Source: Arthrobacter crystallopoietes
GTDB lineage: Bacteria; Actinomycetota; Actinomycetes; Actinomycetales; Micrococcaceae
NCBI RefSeq assembly: GCF_017603825.1
Contig: NZ_CP072014.1
Span: forward strand, 1,116,001 to 1,180,000
Reading direction: 5' to 3'
Length of the DNA stretch: 64,000 bases
Positions 27,007 to 37,600 of the stretch are shown piece after piece. The notes under the pieces are model-generated. The model did not search any database and had not been told where the DNA came from. It saw only the letters and a program-made list of their open reading frames with translations. Each line of letters opens with the position of its first letter. Position 1 is the first letter of the stretch. Made by a program: the position numbers and the translations under genes.

Positions 27007-27327
27007 GTGATCTTTATTGTGGTCAAGTTCAAGGTCAAGCCCGAGTTTGCAGACCAGTGGCCGGAGCTCGTCCGGGAGTTCACTGAAGCTACGCGGGCGG
27101 AGCCGGGCAATCTGTGGTTCGACTGGTCCCGTAGCGTAGACGATGCCAACGAGTACGTCCTGGTGGAAGCTTTCCAGGATGACGCAGCCGGCACGCACGT
27201 CAACAGCGAGCATTTCAAGAAGGCGATGGCCGAACAACCGCAGTACCTGCAGGAAACCCCGCGGATCATCAGCCGCCAGATCGACGGCGACGACTGGGAC
27301 CAGATGGGCGAAATGACCGTCGCCTGA
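27007..27327 (+). CDS. antibiotic biosynthesis monooxygenase (ABM/YgiN-like) domain protein
   Basis: A 106-residue ferredoxin-like dimeric ABM domain: IFIVVKFKVKPEFADQW, NLWFDWSRSVDDANEYVLVE, HVNSEHFKKAMAE. Members include quinol monooxygenases such as YgiN and orphan oxygenases that need no metal or cofactor. A quinol substrate is plausible but not shown. GTG start at 27007. It converges with the serine hydrolase. Confidence 0.82.
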   Translation: MIFIVVKFKVKPEFADQWPELVREFTEATRAEPGNLWFDWSRSVDDANEYVLVEAFQDDAAGTHVNSEHFKKAMAEQPQYLQETPRIISRQIDGDDWDQMGEMTVA

Positions 27328-27338
27328 TCCAGGCTGAA

Positions 27339-28670
27339 CTACGGGTCAGGGGTTCCGGCCGGGGCGTATAGTTCCCCAATCAATTCGCGGGCAATGGCCG
27401 CGGCCGGATCCCGCCCATCCGCTGCGGGTGCCAGGTTCGTCCACACCACCAGGGTCAGATCGTTGCCCGGATCATGCCCCGCGAATGAGTTGAAGCCTGG
27501 CAGCTCGCCGGTGTGGCCGTACAGCTCGCCGAACTTCGCTATCGCCAGGCCGTACAGCAGCGAGTTCGGGTCGTCCGGGTTCACCGGCTGGAGGCTGTCC
27601 AGCCGGGTCTTCTGCATTTCCTCGTTCAGAATGCCGCCACCGGCGAGGGCTTCTGCCCAATCCGCCAGGTCGCCCGCCGTTGACGTTCCCTGTCCGGCAG
27701 CCCACGTCCACGAGGCGTTCTCGTCTGTGACATCCTGCGGTTCCAGCGTTCCCTCCTGCGCCTGCGCGATCAGGTCCGCCGGCAGCTTGGTGCTCGCGAT
27801 GGTCATCACGTTGTTCATGAACATGTAGCCGCGCGGGTGCGGTGAAGGGATGGGTGTGGAGTCCGACGGCGGAAAGGTCGATTCAGTCAGATCAAGCGGT
27901 TCGAGGATGCGGTCCTGGACGATCTCCGCCAGTGGTTTGCCGTCGAGCTCCTCGGCAATCAGGCCGAGCAGCACGGTGTTGGTATTCGAGTAGTGGTAGC
28001 CCTCGCCCGGAGGGAAATACACCGGCAGCGGCAGCGCGATGTCCAGCAGTTCTTCCGGTGTCCAGACTCGCTCCGGGGTCTCGTCGAGGGCCAGGTTGAG
28101 TTCGTAGGACTCCGAGTAGTTGTAGAGGCCGCTGCGCATGTTGAGCAACTGCTCGATGGTGATGTTCTCGCCGTTCGGCACGTCATCCCTGTACTTAGAT
28201 ACCGGGTCATCCAGCTTGAGCTTGCCTTCCTGGACCAACTGCAGGATGACCGTTCCCGTCCAGGTCTTGGTGATTGAGCCGATCCTGACGTGGTCCTCCA
28301 GCATGACAGGTTCGCTGCCGTCCAGTGCGTCCGTGCCGTAGGTGAAGGTGAGCTCGTCCTCCGGCGTCCGCAGCAGCATTACGGCGCCCGGAACCAGCAG
28401 TTCACCGGCCATGCTCTCGAAGATCCCGCGAAGCCTTTCCCCATCCACCGGCCGCAGGGTGGTAGCGGCAACTTCCACCGACTGGGTCTTCGACGTCGCC
28501 CCGCCTGATGCTTCCGCCGGCGTCACCGGCTCAGCCTCCACCGTCTCCATCGACTGCGGCGGGCCTCCCGACGTGCACCCAGTGGCGCAGAGGAGGGCGG
28601 CCGCTGCAAGGCAAAGGGCGGGAAACAACTTACCGCGGGAACGGTTTCTGGGGCTGGATGATCGGGGCAT
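27339..28670 (-). CDS. beta-lactamase-like (S12) serine hydrolase lipoprotein
   Basis: A 443-residue secreted lipoprotein with lipobox CATGC (Cys32). The penicillin-binding/beta-lactamase fold has the catalytic SxxK at Ser132-Ile-Thr-Lys135 (RIGSITKTW), a YHYSN box for the tyrosine motif, and HTGELPGF replacing KTG. This is the class C/DD-peptidase-like group; the substrate may be a peptidoglycan stem peptide or an ester. ATG 28670 is chosen because a CGGAG and a proper signal peptide follow; the longer frame has no sense as a leader. It lies downstream of purL behind a terminator. Confidence 0.85.
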   Translation of the reverse strand: MPRSSSPRNRSRGKLFPALCLAAAALLCATGCTSGGPPQSMETVEAEPVTPAEASGGATSKTQSVEVAATTLRPVDGERLRGIFESMAGELLVPGAVMLLRTPEDELTFTYGTDALDGSEPVMLEDHVRIGSITKTWTGTVILQLVQEGKLKLDDPVSKYRDDVPNGENITIEQLLNMRSGLYNYSESYELNLALDETPERVWTPEELLDIALPLPVYFPPGEGYHYSNTNTVLLGLIAEELDGKPLAEIVQDRILEPLDLTESTFPPSDSTPIPSPHPRGYMFMNNVMTIASTKLPADLIAQAQEGTLEPQDVTDENASWTWAAGQGTSTAGDLADWAEALAGGGILNEEMQKTRLDSLQPVNPDDPNSLLYGLAIAKFGELYGHTGELPGFNSFAGHDPGNDLTLVVWTNLAPAADGRDPAAAIARELIGELYAPAGTPDP

Positions 28671-28807
28671 GACAGACTCCGGGTTGAAGTTTTCCGCCCC
28701 CGCTTCGGCTTGGCCGCAAAGCGCGCCAAGCGCTACCGCCAAGATACTCCCTTTGGCCGCCGGGCAGAATAGCTGGGAGCCCGGCCCTGGCGAAAACACC
28801 GAAGAAG

Positions 28808-28847
28808 CAGCTGATGCCCTCCCCGGAAGCGGGAAGGACATCAGCTG
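28808..28847 (-). terminator. terminator of the purSQL operon
   Basis: A 9-bp perfect outer arm (CAGCTGATG / CATCAGCTG) with a GC-rich inner stem lies 26 bases past the purL stop. Confidence 0.75.
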
Positions 28848-28872
28848 ATCAGCGGATCGGAAGGAGGAGAAC

Positions 28873-31263
28873 CTACGCGAAGTACTTCGGCAGGGTGCCC
28901 TCGTGGGCTTCCTTCAGCTCGGCCAGCGGAAGGGAGAACTGGTCCTGGAAGTCCAGTGCCTGGTTCTCGGTGTCCACCACGCCGATACGGATGTGCGCGA
29001 AACCGCGGGCGCTGCACATGTCCTTGAAGCGGACCTCTTCGCTGCGGGCCACGCTAACGACGGCGCGTGCCTGGCTTTCGGAGAACAGTGCGGTAAACAG
29101 GTCCACACCATCGCGCTCGCAGACCTCGCCCAGACCGATGCGGGCGCCGACGCCGAAGCGCAGGGCCATGTCGGACAGGGCAGCGGCGAGGCCGCCCTCG
29201 GAGAGATCGTGCGCGGCATCGATCATGCCGTCACGGGAAGCGTTGATCAGCAGTTCAGCCAGCAGCTTCTCGGCAGCCAGATCCAGTGCCGGCGGCTTGC
29301 CGCCCAGGTGGCCGCGCAGGTTGGCCCATTCGGAACCATCCAGCTCGTCCTTGGTGACGCCCATCAGGTAGATGGCCTGTCCGTCTTCACGCCAGCCGGA
29401 GGGAGTGCGCCGGGCGACGTCGTCGAAGCGGCCCAGCACGCCCACCACTGGGGTGGGGTGGATGGCCACGCCGCCGGTCTGGTTGTACAGCGAGACGTTG
29501 CCGCCGGTCACCGGGATGCCCAGTTCCTGGCAGCCGTCGGCCAGGCCGCGGACGGCCTCGGCGAACTGCCACATGACCTCAGGGTCCTCGGGGGAGCCGA
29601 AGTTCAGGCAGTCCGAGACGGCCATCGGCACAGCGCCGGTGGTGGCGACGTTGCGGTAGGACTCGGCCAGCGCCAGCTGCGCGCCCTGGTACGGATCCAG
29701 GTAGGTGTAGCGGCCGTTGGCATCGGTGGAGACGGCGACACCCAGACCTGTCTCTTCGTCCACGCGGATCACACCGGCGTCGTCCGGCATGGCCAGCGCG
29801 GTGTTGCCCTGGACGTAGCGGTCGTACTGGTTGGTGACCCAGTCCTTGGAGCACATGTTCGGCGAAGCCATCAGCTCCAGCACGGCGGCCTTGAGTTCCT
29901 CACCGGAGGCGGGGCGCTCGGCGGCGCTGCTGTTGAACGTGTCGGCCTGTACGCCGTCCAGCCACTCGGGGCGGTGGTACGGGCGGTCGTAGACCGGGCC
30001 TTCGTGCGCCACGGTGCGGGGGTCGACGTCGACAATTTTTTCGCCGTCCCACTCGATGATCAGGCGGCCGGTATCGGTGACCTCGCCCAGCCAGGAGTAC
30101 TCGACGTTCCACTTGTCCATGATTGCCTCGAACGCGGCGACGTTCTCCGGCGTCACCACGGCCATCATGCGCTCCTGCGACTCGGACATGAGGATCTCGC
30201 CCGGGGTCAGGGACGGATCCCGCAGCAGCACCGAGGTCAGTTCAACATGCATGCCGCCGTCGCCATTGGAAGCCAGCTCCGAGGTGGCGCAGGAGATGCC
30301 TGCGGCGCCGAGGTCCTGGATGCCCTCCACTACGGAGGACTTGAAGAGTTCGAGGCAGCACTCGATGAGCACCTTCTCCGCGAACGGATCGCCCACCTGC
30401 ACGGCGGGGCGCTTGGCCGGCTTGCCGTCGTCCTCGAAGGACTCGGACGCCAGCACCGAGGCGCCGCCAATGCCGTCGCCGCCGGTGCGTGCACCGAAGA
30501 GGACCACCTTGTTGCCGACGCCGGACGCGTTGGCCAGGCGGATGTCCTCGTGGCGCATCACGCCCACGGCCAGCGCGTTGACCAGCGGGTTGCCCTGGTA
30601 AACGGAGTCGAAGACCACCTCGCCGCCGATGTTCGGCAGGCCCAGCGAGTTGCCGTATCCACCGATGCCGGCCACGATCCCGTGGACCAGACGCGCGGTG
30701 TCCGGGTGGTCGATCGCGCCGAAACGCAGCGGATCCATCACGGCTACCGGGCGGGCACCCATGGAGATGATGTCGCGGACAATGCCGCCCACACCGGTCG
30801 CGGCGCCCTGGTACGGCTCCACGAAGGACGGGTGGTTGTGGGACTCAATCTTGTAGGTCACGGCCCAGCCGTCACCGATGTCCACGACGCCGGCGTTCTC
30901 GCCGATGCCCACCATCAGGTGCTGCTTCATGTCCTCGGTGACCTTCTCGCCGAACTGGCGCAGGTGGACCTTGGAGGACTTGTAGGAGCAGTGCTCACTC
31001 CACATCACCGAGTACATGGCGAGCTCTGCCGCGGTGGGGCGGCGGCCCAGGATCTCGACAACCCGGTTGTACTCGTCTTCCTTCAGGCCCAGTTCGGCCC
31101 AAGGCAGCGCGGTGTCAGGGGTCTCCTCCGCGTGCTTGACGGTGTCGATGTTGAACTTGCGTCCTTCAATATTCTCGACGGCGTGCGCGATGTCGCCGAA
31201 TTCCGCGTGCTCGTTCCTCGCCTCGTCGGCGGATTCCAAGCGGGCGTCCACTCGTTCACTCAT
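28873..31263 (-). CDS. purL: phosphoribosylformylglycinamidine synthase subunit PurL
   Basis: A 796-residue small-type PurL, the ATP-dependent synthetase that converts FGAR to FGAM in purine synthesis using ammonia from Pur[17 protein letters not shown] (~83-98) is the conserved catalytic-His block; also [28 protein letters not shown]-like [11 protein letters not shown] and the second-domain [11 protein letters not shown]. It works in a complex with PurS and PurQ. Its ATG overlaps the purQ stop (TAATG). Confidence 0.97.
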   Translation of the reverse strand: MSERVDARLESADEARNEHAEFGDIAHAVENIEGRKFNIDTVKHAEETPDTALPWAELGLKEDEYNRVVEILGRRPTAAELAMYSVMWSEHCSYKSSKVHLRQFGEKVTEDMKQHLMVGIGENAGVVDIGDGWAVTYKIESHNHPSFVEPYQGAATGVGGIVRDIISMGARPVAVMDPLRFGAIDHPDTARLVHGIVAGIGGYGNSLGLPNIGGEVVFDSVYQGNPLVNALAVGVMRHEDIRLANASGVGNKVVLFGARTGGDGIGGASVLASESFEDDGKPAKRPAVQVGDPFAEKVLIECCLELFKSSVVEGIQDLGAAGISCATSELASNGDGGMHVELTSVLLRDPSLTPGEILMSESQERMMAVVTPENVAAFEAIMDKWNVEYSWLGEVTDTGRLIIEWDGEKIVDVDPRTVAHEGPVYDRPYHRPEWLDGVQADTFNSSAAERPASGEELKAAVLELMASPNMCSKDWVTNQYDRYVQGNTALAMPDDAGVIRVDEETGLGVAVSTDANGRYTYLDPYQGAQLALAESYRNVATTGAVPMAVSDCLNFGSPEDPEVMWQFAEAVRGLADGCQELGIPVTGGNVSLYNQTGGVAIHPTPVVGVLGRFDDVARRTPSGWREDGQAIYLMGVTKDELDGSEWANLRGHLGGKPPALDLAAEKLLAELLINASRDGMIDAAHDLSEGGLAAALSDMALRFGVGARIGLGEVCERDGVDLFTALFSESQARAVVSVARSEEVRFKDMCSARGFAHIRIGVVDTENQALDFQDQFSLPLAELKEAHEGTLPKYFA

Positions 31264-32045
31264 TACTTGGCACCTGCCACAATCTTCGTCAGTACAGAGG
31301 TGAAAATTCCCAGTCCGTCCGTGCCGCCGCCGAGCTCAACATCGCCGAATGCGGAGGAGTCCGGGCCGAAGCCGGCTTCCACGGCGTGCTCGGGGTGCGG
31401 CATGAGGCCCACAACGTTCCCGGCCGCGTTGGAGATGCCGGCGATGTCCCGGCGCGAACCGTTCGGGTTTACGTCGACGTAGCGGAAGACCACGCGGCCT
31501 TCGCCCTCGAGCTCGTCCAGCGTCTTTTCGTCCGCGACGTACTGGCCGTCCTGGTTCTTCAGCGGCACCACAATCTCGGAGCCCGCCGCGTACTCGGAGG
31601 TCCACGCGGTGTTGCTGTTTTCCACGCGCAGCTTCTGGTCGCGGCAAAGGAAGTGCAGGTGGTTGTTCTTGATCATGGAACCGGGCAGCAGGTGTGCCTC
31701 GGTCAGGACCTGGAAACCGTTGCAGATGCCCAACACGGGCAGCGGGTTCTGCTTCGCCTTCGAAGCCTCGGCAACCTGCTCCATCAGCGGGGCGAAGCGG
31801 GAAATGGCGCCGGCGCGCAAATAGTCGCCGTAGGAGAAACCGCCGGGAATTACGACGGCGTCAACGCCCTTCAGGTCATGGTCGCCGTGCCAGAGGCTGA
31901 CGGCCGTACCGCCGGCGATGCGGACCGCGCGGGAAGCATCCCGGTCATCCAGCGTGCCGGGGAAGGTGATGACGCCAATGCGGGCACCGGACAAGCCGCT
32001 GTCGGGCACGGGCGAGAAGTCGCCGATCAGGGGAGTTTCAGTCAT
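31263..32045 (-). CDS. purQ: phosphoribosylformylglycinamidine synthase subunit PurQ (glutaminase)
   Basis: A class I glutamine amidotransferase that supplies ammonia to PurL. Catalytic Cys108 is in LGICNGFQ and the His/Glu pair in MPHPEHAVE (His217, Glu219). At 260 residues it is ~25-30 longer than most; the first ~20 residues (before [11 protein letters not shown]) are an extension. The TAATG overlap with purS supports the annotated start. Confidence 0.96.
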   Translation of the reverse strand: MTETPLIGDFSPVPDSGLSGARIGVITFPGTLDDRDASRAVRIAGGTAVSLWHGDHDLKGVDAVVIPGGFSYGDYLRAGAISRFAPLMEQVAEASKAKQNPLPVLGICNGFQVLTEAHLLPGSMIKNNHLHFLCRDQKLRVENSNTAWTSEYAAGSEIVVPLKNQDGQYVADEKTLDELEGEGRVVFRYVDVNPNGSRRDIAGISNAAGNVVGLMPHPEHAVEAGFGPDSSAFGDVELGGGTDGLGIFTSVLTKIVAGAK

Positions 32046-32317
32046 TACTCGCCGGCTCCGATGGTGGCCTCGACAATGACCTCAACGCGGGTGACGTCTT
32101 CAATCACGGGGTTTGACAGCAGGGTGGTGGCCGCGTGGCGGGCCTGCTCCAGGATCTCCGCGGTCACTTCGCCGTCGACGGTGAGCTCAAAGCGCTTGCC
32201 CTGGCGGACCTCGCTGAAGCCGGTCTGGCCCAGTCGTTTCAGCGCGCCGGCAATGGCTTTGCCCTGCGGATCAAGAATTTCGGGCTTGGGCATGACATCA
32301 ACAACGATCCGGGGCAT
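32045..32317 (-). CDS. purS: phosphoribosylformylglycinamidine synthase subunit PurS
   Basis: A 90-residue PurS that bridges PurQ and PurL and helps ammonia transfer. [20 protein letters not shown] and [10 protein letters not shown] are diagnostic. The start is ATG 32317 behind AGGAG; the longer frame is rejected. First gene of the operon. Confidence 0.95.
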   Translation of the reverse strand: MPRIVVDVMPKPEILDPQGKAIAGALKRLGQTGFSEVRQGKRFELTVDGEVTAEILEQARHAATTLLSNPVIEDVTRVEVIVEATIGAGE

Positions 32318-32496
32318 CCGGTAACTCCTGTGCTTGGAATCTGGCTCTTCAACGAAGCGAGGCGCGCGGAAACCGTGCCGTCTCACGCTGATCCAGCGCT
32401 CCGCGAGCTTGCATCCTTCATTCTACCGGCTTTGGCAAACCGCAAATTCTACGTGACCGCGGCCCCAAACCGGTGCCAAAAACGCGCACGTGCCCG

Positions 32497-32502
32497 TACG
32501 AT
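32497..32502 (+). promoter_or_regulatory. -10 element for a leaderless transcript
   Basis: TACGAT exactly six bases before the ATG at 32509, with no Shine-Dalgarno. Confidence 0.6.
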
Positions 32503-32508
32503 TGCGCC

Positions 32509-32679
32509 ATGGCCGAGAAACCCAAGTCCCTGCTCCTGCCCATCATGGCGGCGGCCATTGCCGGCGGCCTGGCCCGCACGGTGGTCCAAAAGTACCGCGC
32601 GGACAAGCAGGCCGAGCGTGCCGCCCACGAGGATCTTGCCCGCAGAGTCAGCGAGGCCGTGCGCAACCCCCGCCGCTAG
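32509..32679 (+). CDS. small hypothetical protein with one hydrophobic segment
   Basis: 56 residues. KSLLLPIMAAAIAGGLARTVV (~6-26) is a short hydrophobic stretch, followed by a basic/acidic helix. It may be membrane-associated. It appears leaderless (TACGAT six bases before ATG), which is the main reason to accept such a short gene. No function recognised. Confidence 0.55.
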   Translation: MAEKPKSLLLPIMAAAIAGGLARTVVQKYRADKQAERAAHEDLARRVSEAVRNPRR

Positions 32680-32754
32680 CCGGCGCCCGCACAGCCAACA
32701 ACGACGCCGCAACCCGGCTGCCGCCGTCGTCCTCCTTGCTCTTCGGCTGGCAGC

Positions 32755-33321
32755 CTAGACCGCTCCGCCGATCCCGCCGAGCAGCGCCTCCATGGCGTGC
32801 CACTCGGAGATCTTGCAGCCGTCGGTGAGGGAGAAGTGCTTATCCACCGGCTTCCCGTTGAGCGTTCCCGTAACGTGCGCCTGCTGCGGCCCGCCGTACT
32901 CCTGGGTGCAGATCAGATTCGGATCCGGCAGTCCGAAGAACACTTTCTCGCCGGCATTCGCCAGGGCTTCGCAGGCGGCTTCCGGCTCCCGCACCGTGGA
33001 ACTTTCAAGCGGCTGCGAGTCTGCGCACTCAAGGGTCCGTTCCTGCACGGCATCGGACCCCGCAGAGGTCAACTCGATCCTCAAGGCGGCATCGACCATG
33101 GCTGTTCCTTCCTCTGGGCTGGTCGGCGGAGCGCTTCCCGGCTCCGAGGGGGATGGCGAACCCGGCTCCGAAGGCGAGGCGGGCGCCGTCGTTTGCGGCG
33201 GGGACGTGGTCGGAGGAGGTTCCTCTTCCGGCGGTGTGCACCCGCCCAGCAGCAGGGCCAGTGCCAGCGGCACGGCCAGCAGAGCCCGCGTTGCCCTTGT
33301 TGCAGCGCAATTGCCGTTCAT
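32755..33321 (-). CDS. subtilisin-inhibitor (SSI)-like lipoprotein
   Basis: A 188-residue lipoprotein: signal peptide, lipobox LGGC, then a Pro/Ser/Glu linker (~30-73) and a C-terminal domain whose four cysteines (LECADS, EAACEAL, LICTQEY, DGCKIS) match the two-disulfide pattern of Streptomyces subtilisin inhibitors. At the reactive-loop position SSI has CPM|VY; here it is CTQ|EY, so the P1 residue would be Gln, unlike known subtilisin inhibitors. ATG 33321 begins 4 bp after the stop of the gene at 33326, so the two are co-transcribed. A subtilase lies 1.3 kb away on the other strand. Confidence 0.72.
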   Translation of the reverse strand: MNGNCAATRATRALLAVPLALALLLGGCTPPEEEPPPTTSPPQTTAPASPSEPGSPSPSEPGSAPPTSPEEGTAMVDAALRIELTSAGSDAVQERTLECADSQPLESSTVREPEAACEALANAGEKVFFGLPDPNLICTQEYGGPQQAHVTGTLNGKPVDKHFSLTDGCKISEWHAMEALLGGIGGAV

Positions 33322-33325
33322 GATC

Positions 33326-34285
33326 TCACCTGTCCATACGGTCCAGACTGTCCAAGTTGTCCAGCGCGGCCAGCAGCCGGCCACGCAGTTTTTGTGACTC
33401 TTCCGAGAAGCCGCGCTGGGCGGCGGCGTACTGGGCCCGGCCCTCGGCCGTTTCGATCCGGATCGGCTCGTAGCCCCAGGCGGTCAGATCGTACGGCGAG
33501 GCCTGCATATCCATTTCGCGGATCCGCCAGGACAGTTCAAAGCAGTCCATCACCAGTTCGCTCGGCAGGGCGGGGCTGAGTTTGTAGGCCCACTTGTACA
33601 GGTCCATGTTGGCGTGCAGGCAACCGGGCTGTTCCATGTCGCGCTGGTTCTCGCGGCTGGGCCGCAGCGTGTTCAACGGCGCGGCCTGGGGTGTGTAGAA
33701 GCGGTAGGCGTCGAAGTGCGAGCAGCCGATCCGGCTTTGTTCCACCACGGTGTCCGTCCCCTCGGCGCCGAGCCGCAGGTCCAGGTATTCGTGCCGCACC
33801 CCGTTGAGCCGGGACTTGTAGACCATGGCCCATTCGTGCAGCCCGAAGCAGGCGAACCGCGCCGGACGGGCGGCGGTACCGGCCAGGATGACCCGCGCGA
33901 AGGCGACGATCTCGGCCCGCTCCCGGCGGAACTTTTCGTGATCGAAGGTGACTGCGCCGGCGTCGTTAGCCAGGTCCTCGGTTGGCAGCCCCAGGACCCC
34001 GCGTTCCGCCGGGGACAGCGGGCGGTAGTACTTCCAGCCCTGCCGTTCCATTGCTGCGTCACCGGTCACGACGACGCCGGCGCCCGGGTGCCAGCGCAGC
34101 AGCTGCCCGGGTTTGTGGCTGTAGTAGGTGAAGAGGAAGTCCTCCACGGGATGTTTGCGCCCGGCCGAACGCCGCTGAAGGTACGGCTCCGTAAAGCGGG
34201 CAGCCCTGCGCTGGTGCTCCTTCGCCCGGAGCAGCCACTCCTCCGGCGCGAGGACTTCCGGCCGGACCAACTGCCTTTGCCACAT
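33326..34285 (-). CDS. conserved actinobacterial protein (often named 3-methyladenine DNA glycosylase)
   Basis: A 319-residue cytosolic protein. KHPVEDFLFTYYSHKPGQLL, RWHPGAGVVV, FACFGLHEWAMVYKS, SHFDAYRFYTPQA and CLHANMDLYKWAYK are strongly conserved in actinobacterial homologues that databases name 3-methyladenine DNA glycosylase. I see no helix-hairpin-helix or Tag/AlkA motif to support that name. Its many His, Trp and Tyr residues suggest an enzyme. ATG 34285 is chosen over the GTG 36 bases upstream. Function unknown. Confidence 0.6.
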   Translation of the reverse strand: MWQRQLVRPEVLAPEEWLLRAKEHQRRAARFTEPYLQRRSAGRKHPVEDFLFTYYSHKPGQLLRWHPGAGVVVTGDAAMERQGWKYYRPLSPAERGVLGLPTEDLANDAGAVTFDHEKFRRERAEIVAFARVILAGTAARPARFACFGLHEWAMVYKSRLNGVRHEYLDLRLGAEGTDTVVEQSRIGCSHFDAYRFYTPQAAPLNTLRPSRENQRDMEQPGCLHANMDLYKWAYKLSPALPSELVMDCFELSWRIREMDMQASPYDLTAWGYEPIRIETAEGRAQYAAAQRGFSEESQKLRGRLLAALDNLDSLDRMDR

Positions 34286-34462
34286 GTATCCATTCTCGCA
34301 GGTGTGCGCCGCCTGTATCACTACGCCTATATCACTATCCCGGGCGCGGCGCTACACTCAGATCACGGATTGGTGGCGCCGTGAAGGAAGTAATTCGGAA
34401 ATACCTGAAAGGCTTCTTTGAGAAAAATTTCTGCTGTATTTTGAGCTCACGGGCCCGCCAAA

Positions 34463-34476
34463 GTGACTCCGGTCAC
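34463..34476. promoter_or_regulatory. candidate CRP/GlxR-type site upstream of the subtilase
   Basis: GTGA-N6-TCAC, the core of the actinobacterial GlxR/CRP consensus, lies 144 bases before the subtilase ATG. The 334-base gap 34286-34619 holds no other gene. A single motif match, so tentative. Confidence 0.4.
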
Positions 34477-34619
34477 GCCGTTGGGGGAAGGGGGCCGGCT
34501 TCAGAGCCGGATCGCACGCCGTCCGGTGAATCGTTTGTTTATCGGAGGGCGGGCAGCCTGGCGGGCCTGCGGAGCGGATCAAGTTGGTTCGGTCCACAGG
34601 ATGAAAGGCGTTCCTTCTC

Positions 34620-37600
34620 ATGACCATGCAAAGCAACAGCTTTGTGCGGCGGCGCAGCATCCGCGCCGCCACAGCACTCGCACTGGGGCTGCCTCTGCTA
34701 CTTTCCGGCTTGGCCGGACCGGCCGCAGCAGCGCCACCCGCCATATCCACCACGATTCAAAACTCCCCGCTGGCGGAAGTGCCCGAGCTCTACCAGGACG
34801 GGCACTACATCGTCATGCTCGAAGCGCAGCCAGTGGCAACGTACGACGGCGGGGTGGCGGGTATCGCTCCCACCAAACCGGAGAAGGGCCGCAAGCTTGA
34901 CGTAGGCAACGCCAACGCGAAGAAATACCAACAGCACCTGAAGAAGAGGCAGCAGGCGGTAGCGGCCGAGGAGGGCGTAGAGATCCGCAAGAGCTTCACT
35001 ACCGCGGTAAACGGATTCGCTGCGGACCTGACCGGCGTGCAGGCGGCCGCGCTCGCCAAGACTCCCGGCGTACTGGCCGTCGCCGAAGACGAGCAGCACC
35101 ATCCGGTCTACTCCAGCGTGGATTATCTGGGGCTGTCCGGGGAGAAGGGCGTCTGGAACGAGCAGTACGGGTCGGAGAAGAACGCGGGCAGGGGCACCGT
35201 GGTCGGCGTGATCGATACCGGCTACCACCCGCAGAACGAATTCCTTGCCGGCGGGGAAGTCGCGCCGCTCAGGGGCAAGCCGAAGGTTGGGGTGCCCTAC
35301 CTGGACGTCGAGGGCAAGATCGCCATGCTCAAGTCGGACGGCTCCACCTTCATCGGCGAATGCCAGCCGGGTGCGGCCGGCTCGGGGTTCACCGGCACCG
35401 AATGCAACAGCAAGGTCCTGAGCGCGCGCTACTACGCCGATGATTTCCTCAAGTTGGTGCCGCCGGAAAACCGGCATCCGAAGGAGAGCATTTCACCTCT
35501 GGACCTTGACAGCCACGGCACCCACACGGCCTCAACGGCCGCCGGCAACAGCGGTGTGAAAACCGAGGTGGACGGCCGGGACTTCGGCACCGGCTCCGGT
35601 GTGGCGCCGGCAGCTAAGGTCTCCGTCTATAAAATCTGCTGGCAGGACAACAACACGGCGACCGGCGGCTGCTACTCCTCGGCCGCCATTGCCGCCATCG
35701 AGCAGGCCATCAAAGACGGCGTGGATGTGCTGAACTACTCCATTTCCGGCAACAACAACTCGGTGATCGACCCGGTGTCGATGGCCTTCCTGAGTGCGGC
35801 GGAAGTCGGCATCTTCGTCTCCGCTGCGGCCGGCAACGCCGGCCCGGCCGACACCACCGTGAACCATAGTGCCCCGTGGCTGACCACCGTCGCGGCCAGC
35901 ACGTTCTCCAACGAGCTGCAGGGCACGGTGGAACTCTCCGACGGCACCAAGTACCGCGGTACTTCGATCATGAGCTCCGAACTGGGGCAGACCGCGCTGG
36001 TCCTGTCCAAGGACGCCGGAACGGCCGCGGCCAAACCGGAGGACGCGGCCTTGTGTACCCCCGGTTCCCTGGACCCGGCCAAGGTCCGCGGCAAGATCGT
36101 CATCTGCGACCGCGGCGTCATCGCCCGCGCCGAGAAGTCGGTGGCGGTGAAGCAGGCCGAAGGTGTGGGCATGGTCCTGGTCAACACAGTGCCCGGTTCC
36201 CTGGACCTCGATCTCCATGCCGTGCCGACGGTCCATATCGGAGACCCGGGCATCAAGGACAAGGTTGCCCAGGACCCGTCACTTACTGCCGCTCTGGTTG
36301 ATTCGGATACCACCGGCCTGCCGGACAGCCCGGTGCCGCAGGTGGCGGCCTTCTCATCGCGCGGCCCCTCCACAGCCGTCGGATCGGATCTGCTCAAGCC
36401 GGACGTCGCGGCTCCGGGCGTCAACGTGCTCGCCGGCGTCTCGCCTGTTGAGGGCGAGGAGAATTTCGGCTTCATGTCCGGAACCTCGATGGCCGCACCA
36501 CACGTTGCCGGTTTCGGTGCCCTGCTGCTGGGCAAGAATCCGCTGTGGTCGCCCTCCACGATCAAGTCCGCGCTGATGACCACGGCCGGCGATCTCGTGA
36601 ACGAGGACGGCACAACGAATACGGACAACTTCGCCACCGGTGCCGGTCAGGTGGACGTCCGTCGGATGGCGGATCCGGGGCTGGTCTATGACTCGGGCGT
36701 CGAAGACTGGTACGGCTTCCTGCAGGGTGCGGTGGGCGACATCGGGCTGGACGAAGACCTCGCCATCGAGGCCAAGGACCTGAACGTGCCCTCGATTGCG
36801 CTGGGGTCGCTGACCGGTGAAGTTTCCGTGACCCGCTCGGTGACGGCCCTGAAGTCCGGGACCTACCGGGCCAGCGTGGAGCTGCCGGGTATCGAAGCCA
36901 CGGTGGAGCCCTCGGTGCTGAGGCTGCGGAAGGGCCAGGAGGCCTCCTTCACCGTGACCTTCAAGAACGACGGCGCAGCGTACGGCGAGTTCGCAATGGG
37001 CGAGTTGGCGTGGCAGGACGGCAGGCATTCGGTGGCGTCGCCGATCGCCATCCGGCCCGTGGCCGTGCTGTCGCCCGAGACCGTGGTGGTCGATTCGGTC
37101 GCGGGCGAAGGCTCGGCGTCCATTGAGGTCACCTCCGGAACCGACCAGCCCATCGACGTCGCGGTGGAGGGCATGGCGAAGGCCAATGCAATCACCGCTG
37201 AGCGGACGGCGGATCCGAATGCAGTCACCGCCAAGAGCGCGATTGTCGCCAGTCTGGTGGTCCCCGAGGGCGCCACCATGGCCCAGATGTCCATCAACGC
37301 GGCGGTTCCCACCGCGGACTGGGACCTCTACGTGATCACTCCCGCCGGTGAACAGTTGACCCAGGCCACGGCCAATTCCAGCGAGACCTTGGTGCTGAAC
37401 CAGCCGAAACCCGGCACATACCGGGTGATCGGGCATCTTTGGGGCACCTCCGATGGTGCTACTACAAGTACCGGAACAGTTAATACGGTGGCCCTGTCCG
37501 GCGATGCGGGCAACCTAACAGTAAGCCCGGACCCGTTGGAACTGCCCAACGGGGAAACAGGTTCTGTTGAGGCCAGCTGGGCTGGCCTGGGAGCAGGCAG

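Noticed and set aside
28903-31482. An 859-residue plus-strand frame opposite purL
   Set aside because: purL is unmistakable; the antisense product has low complexity and no start signal.
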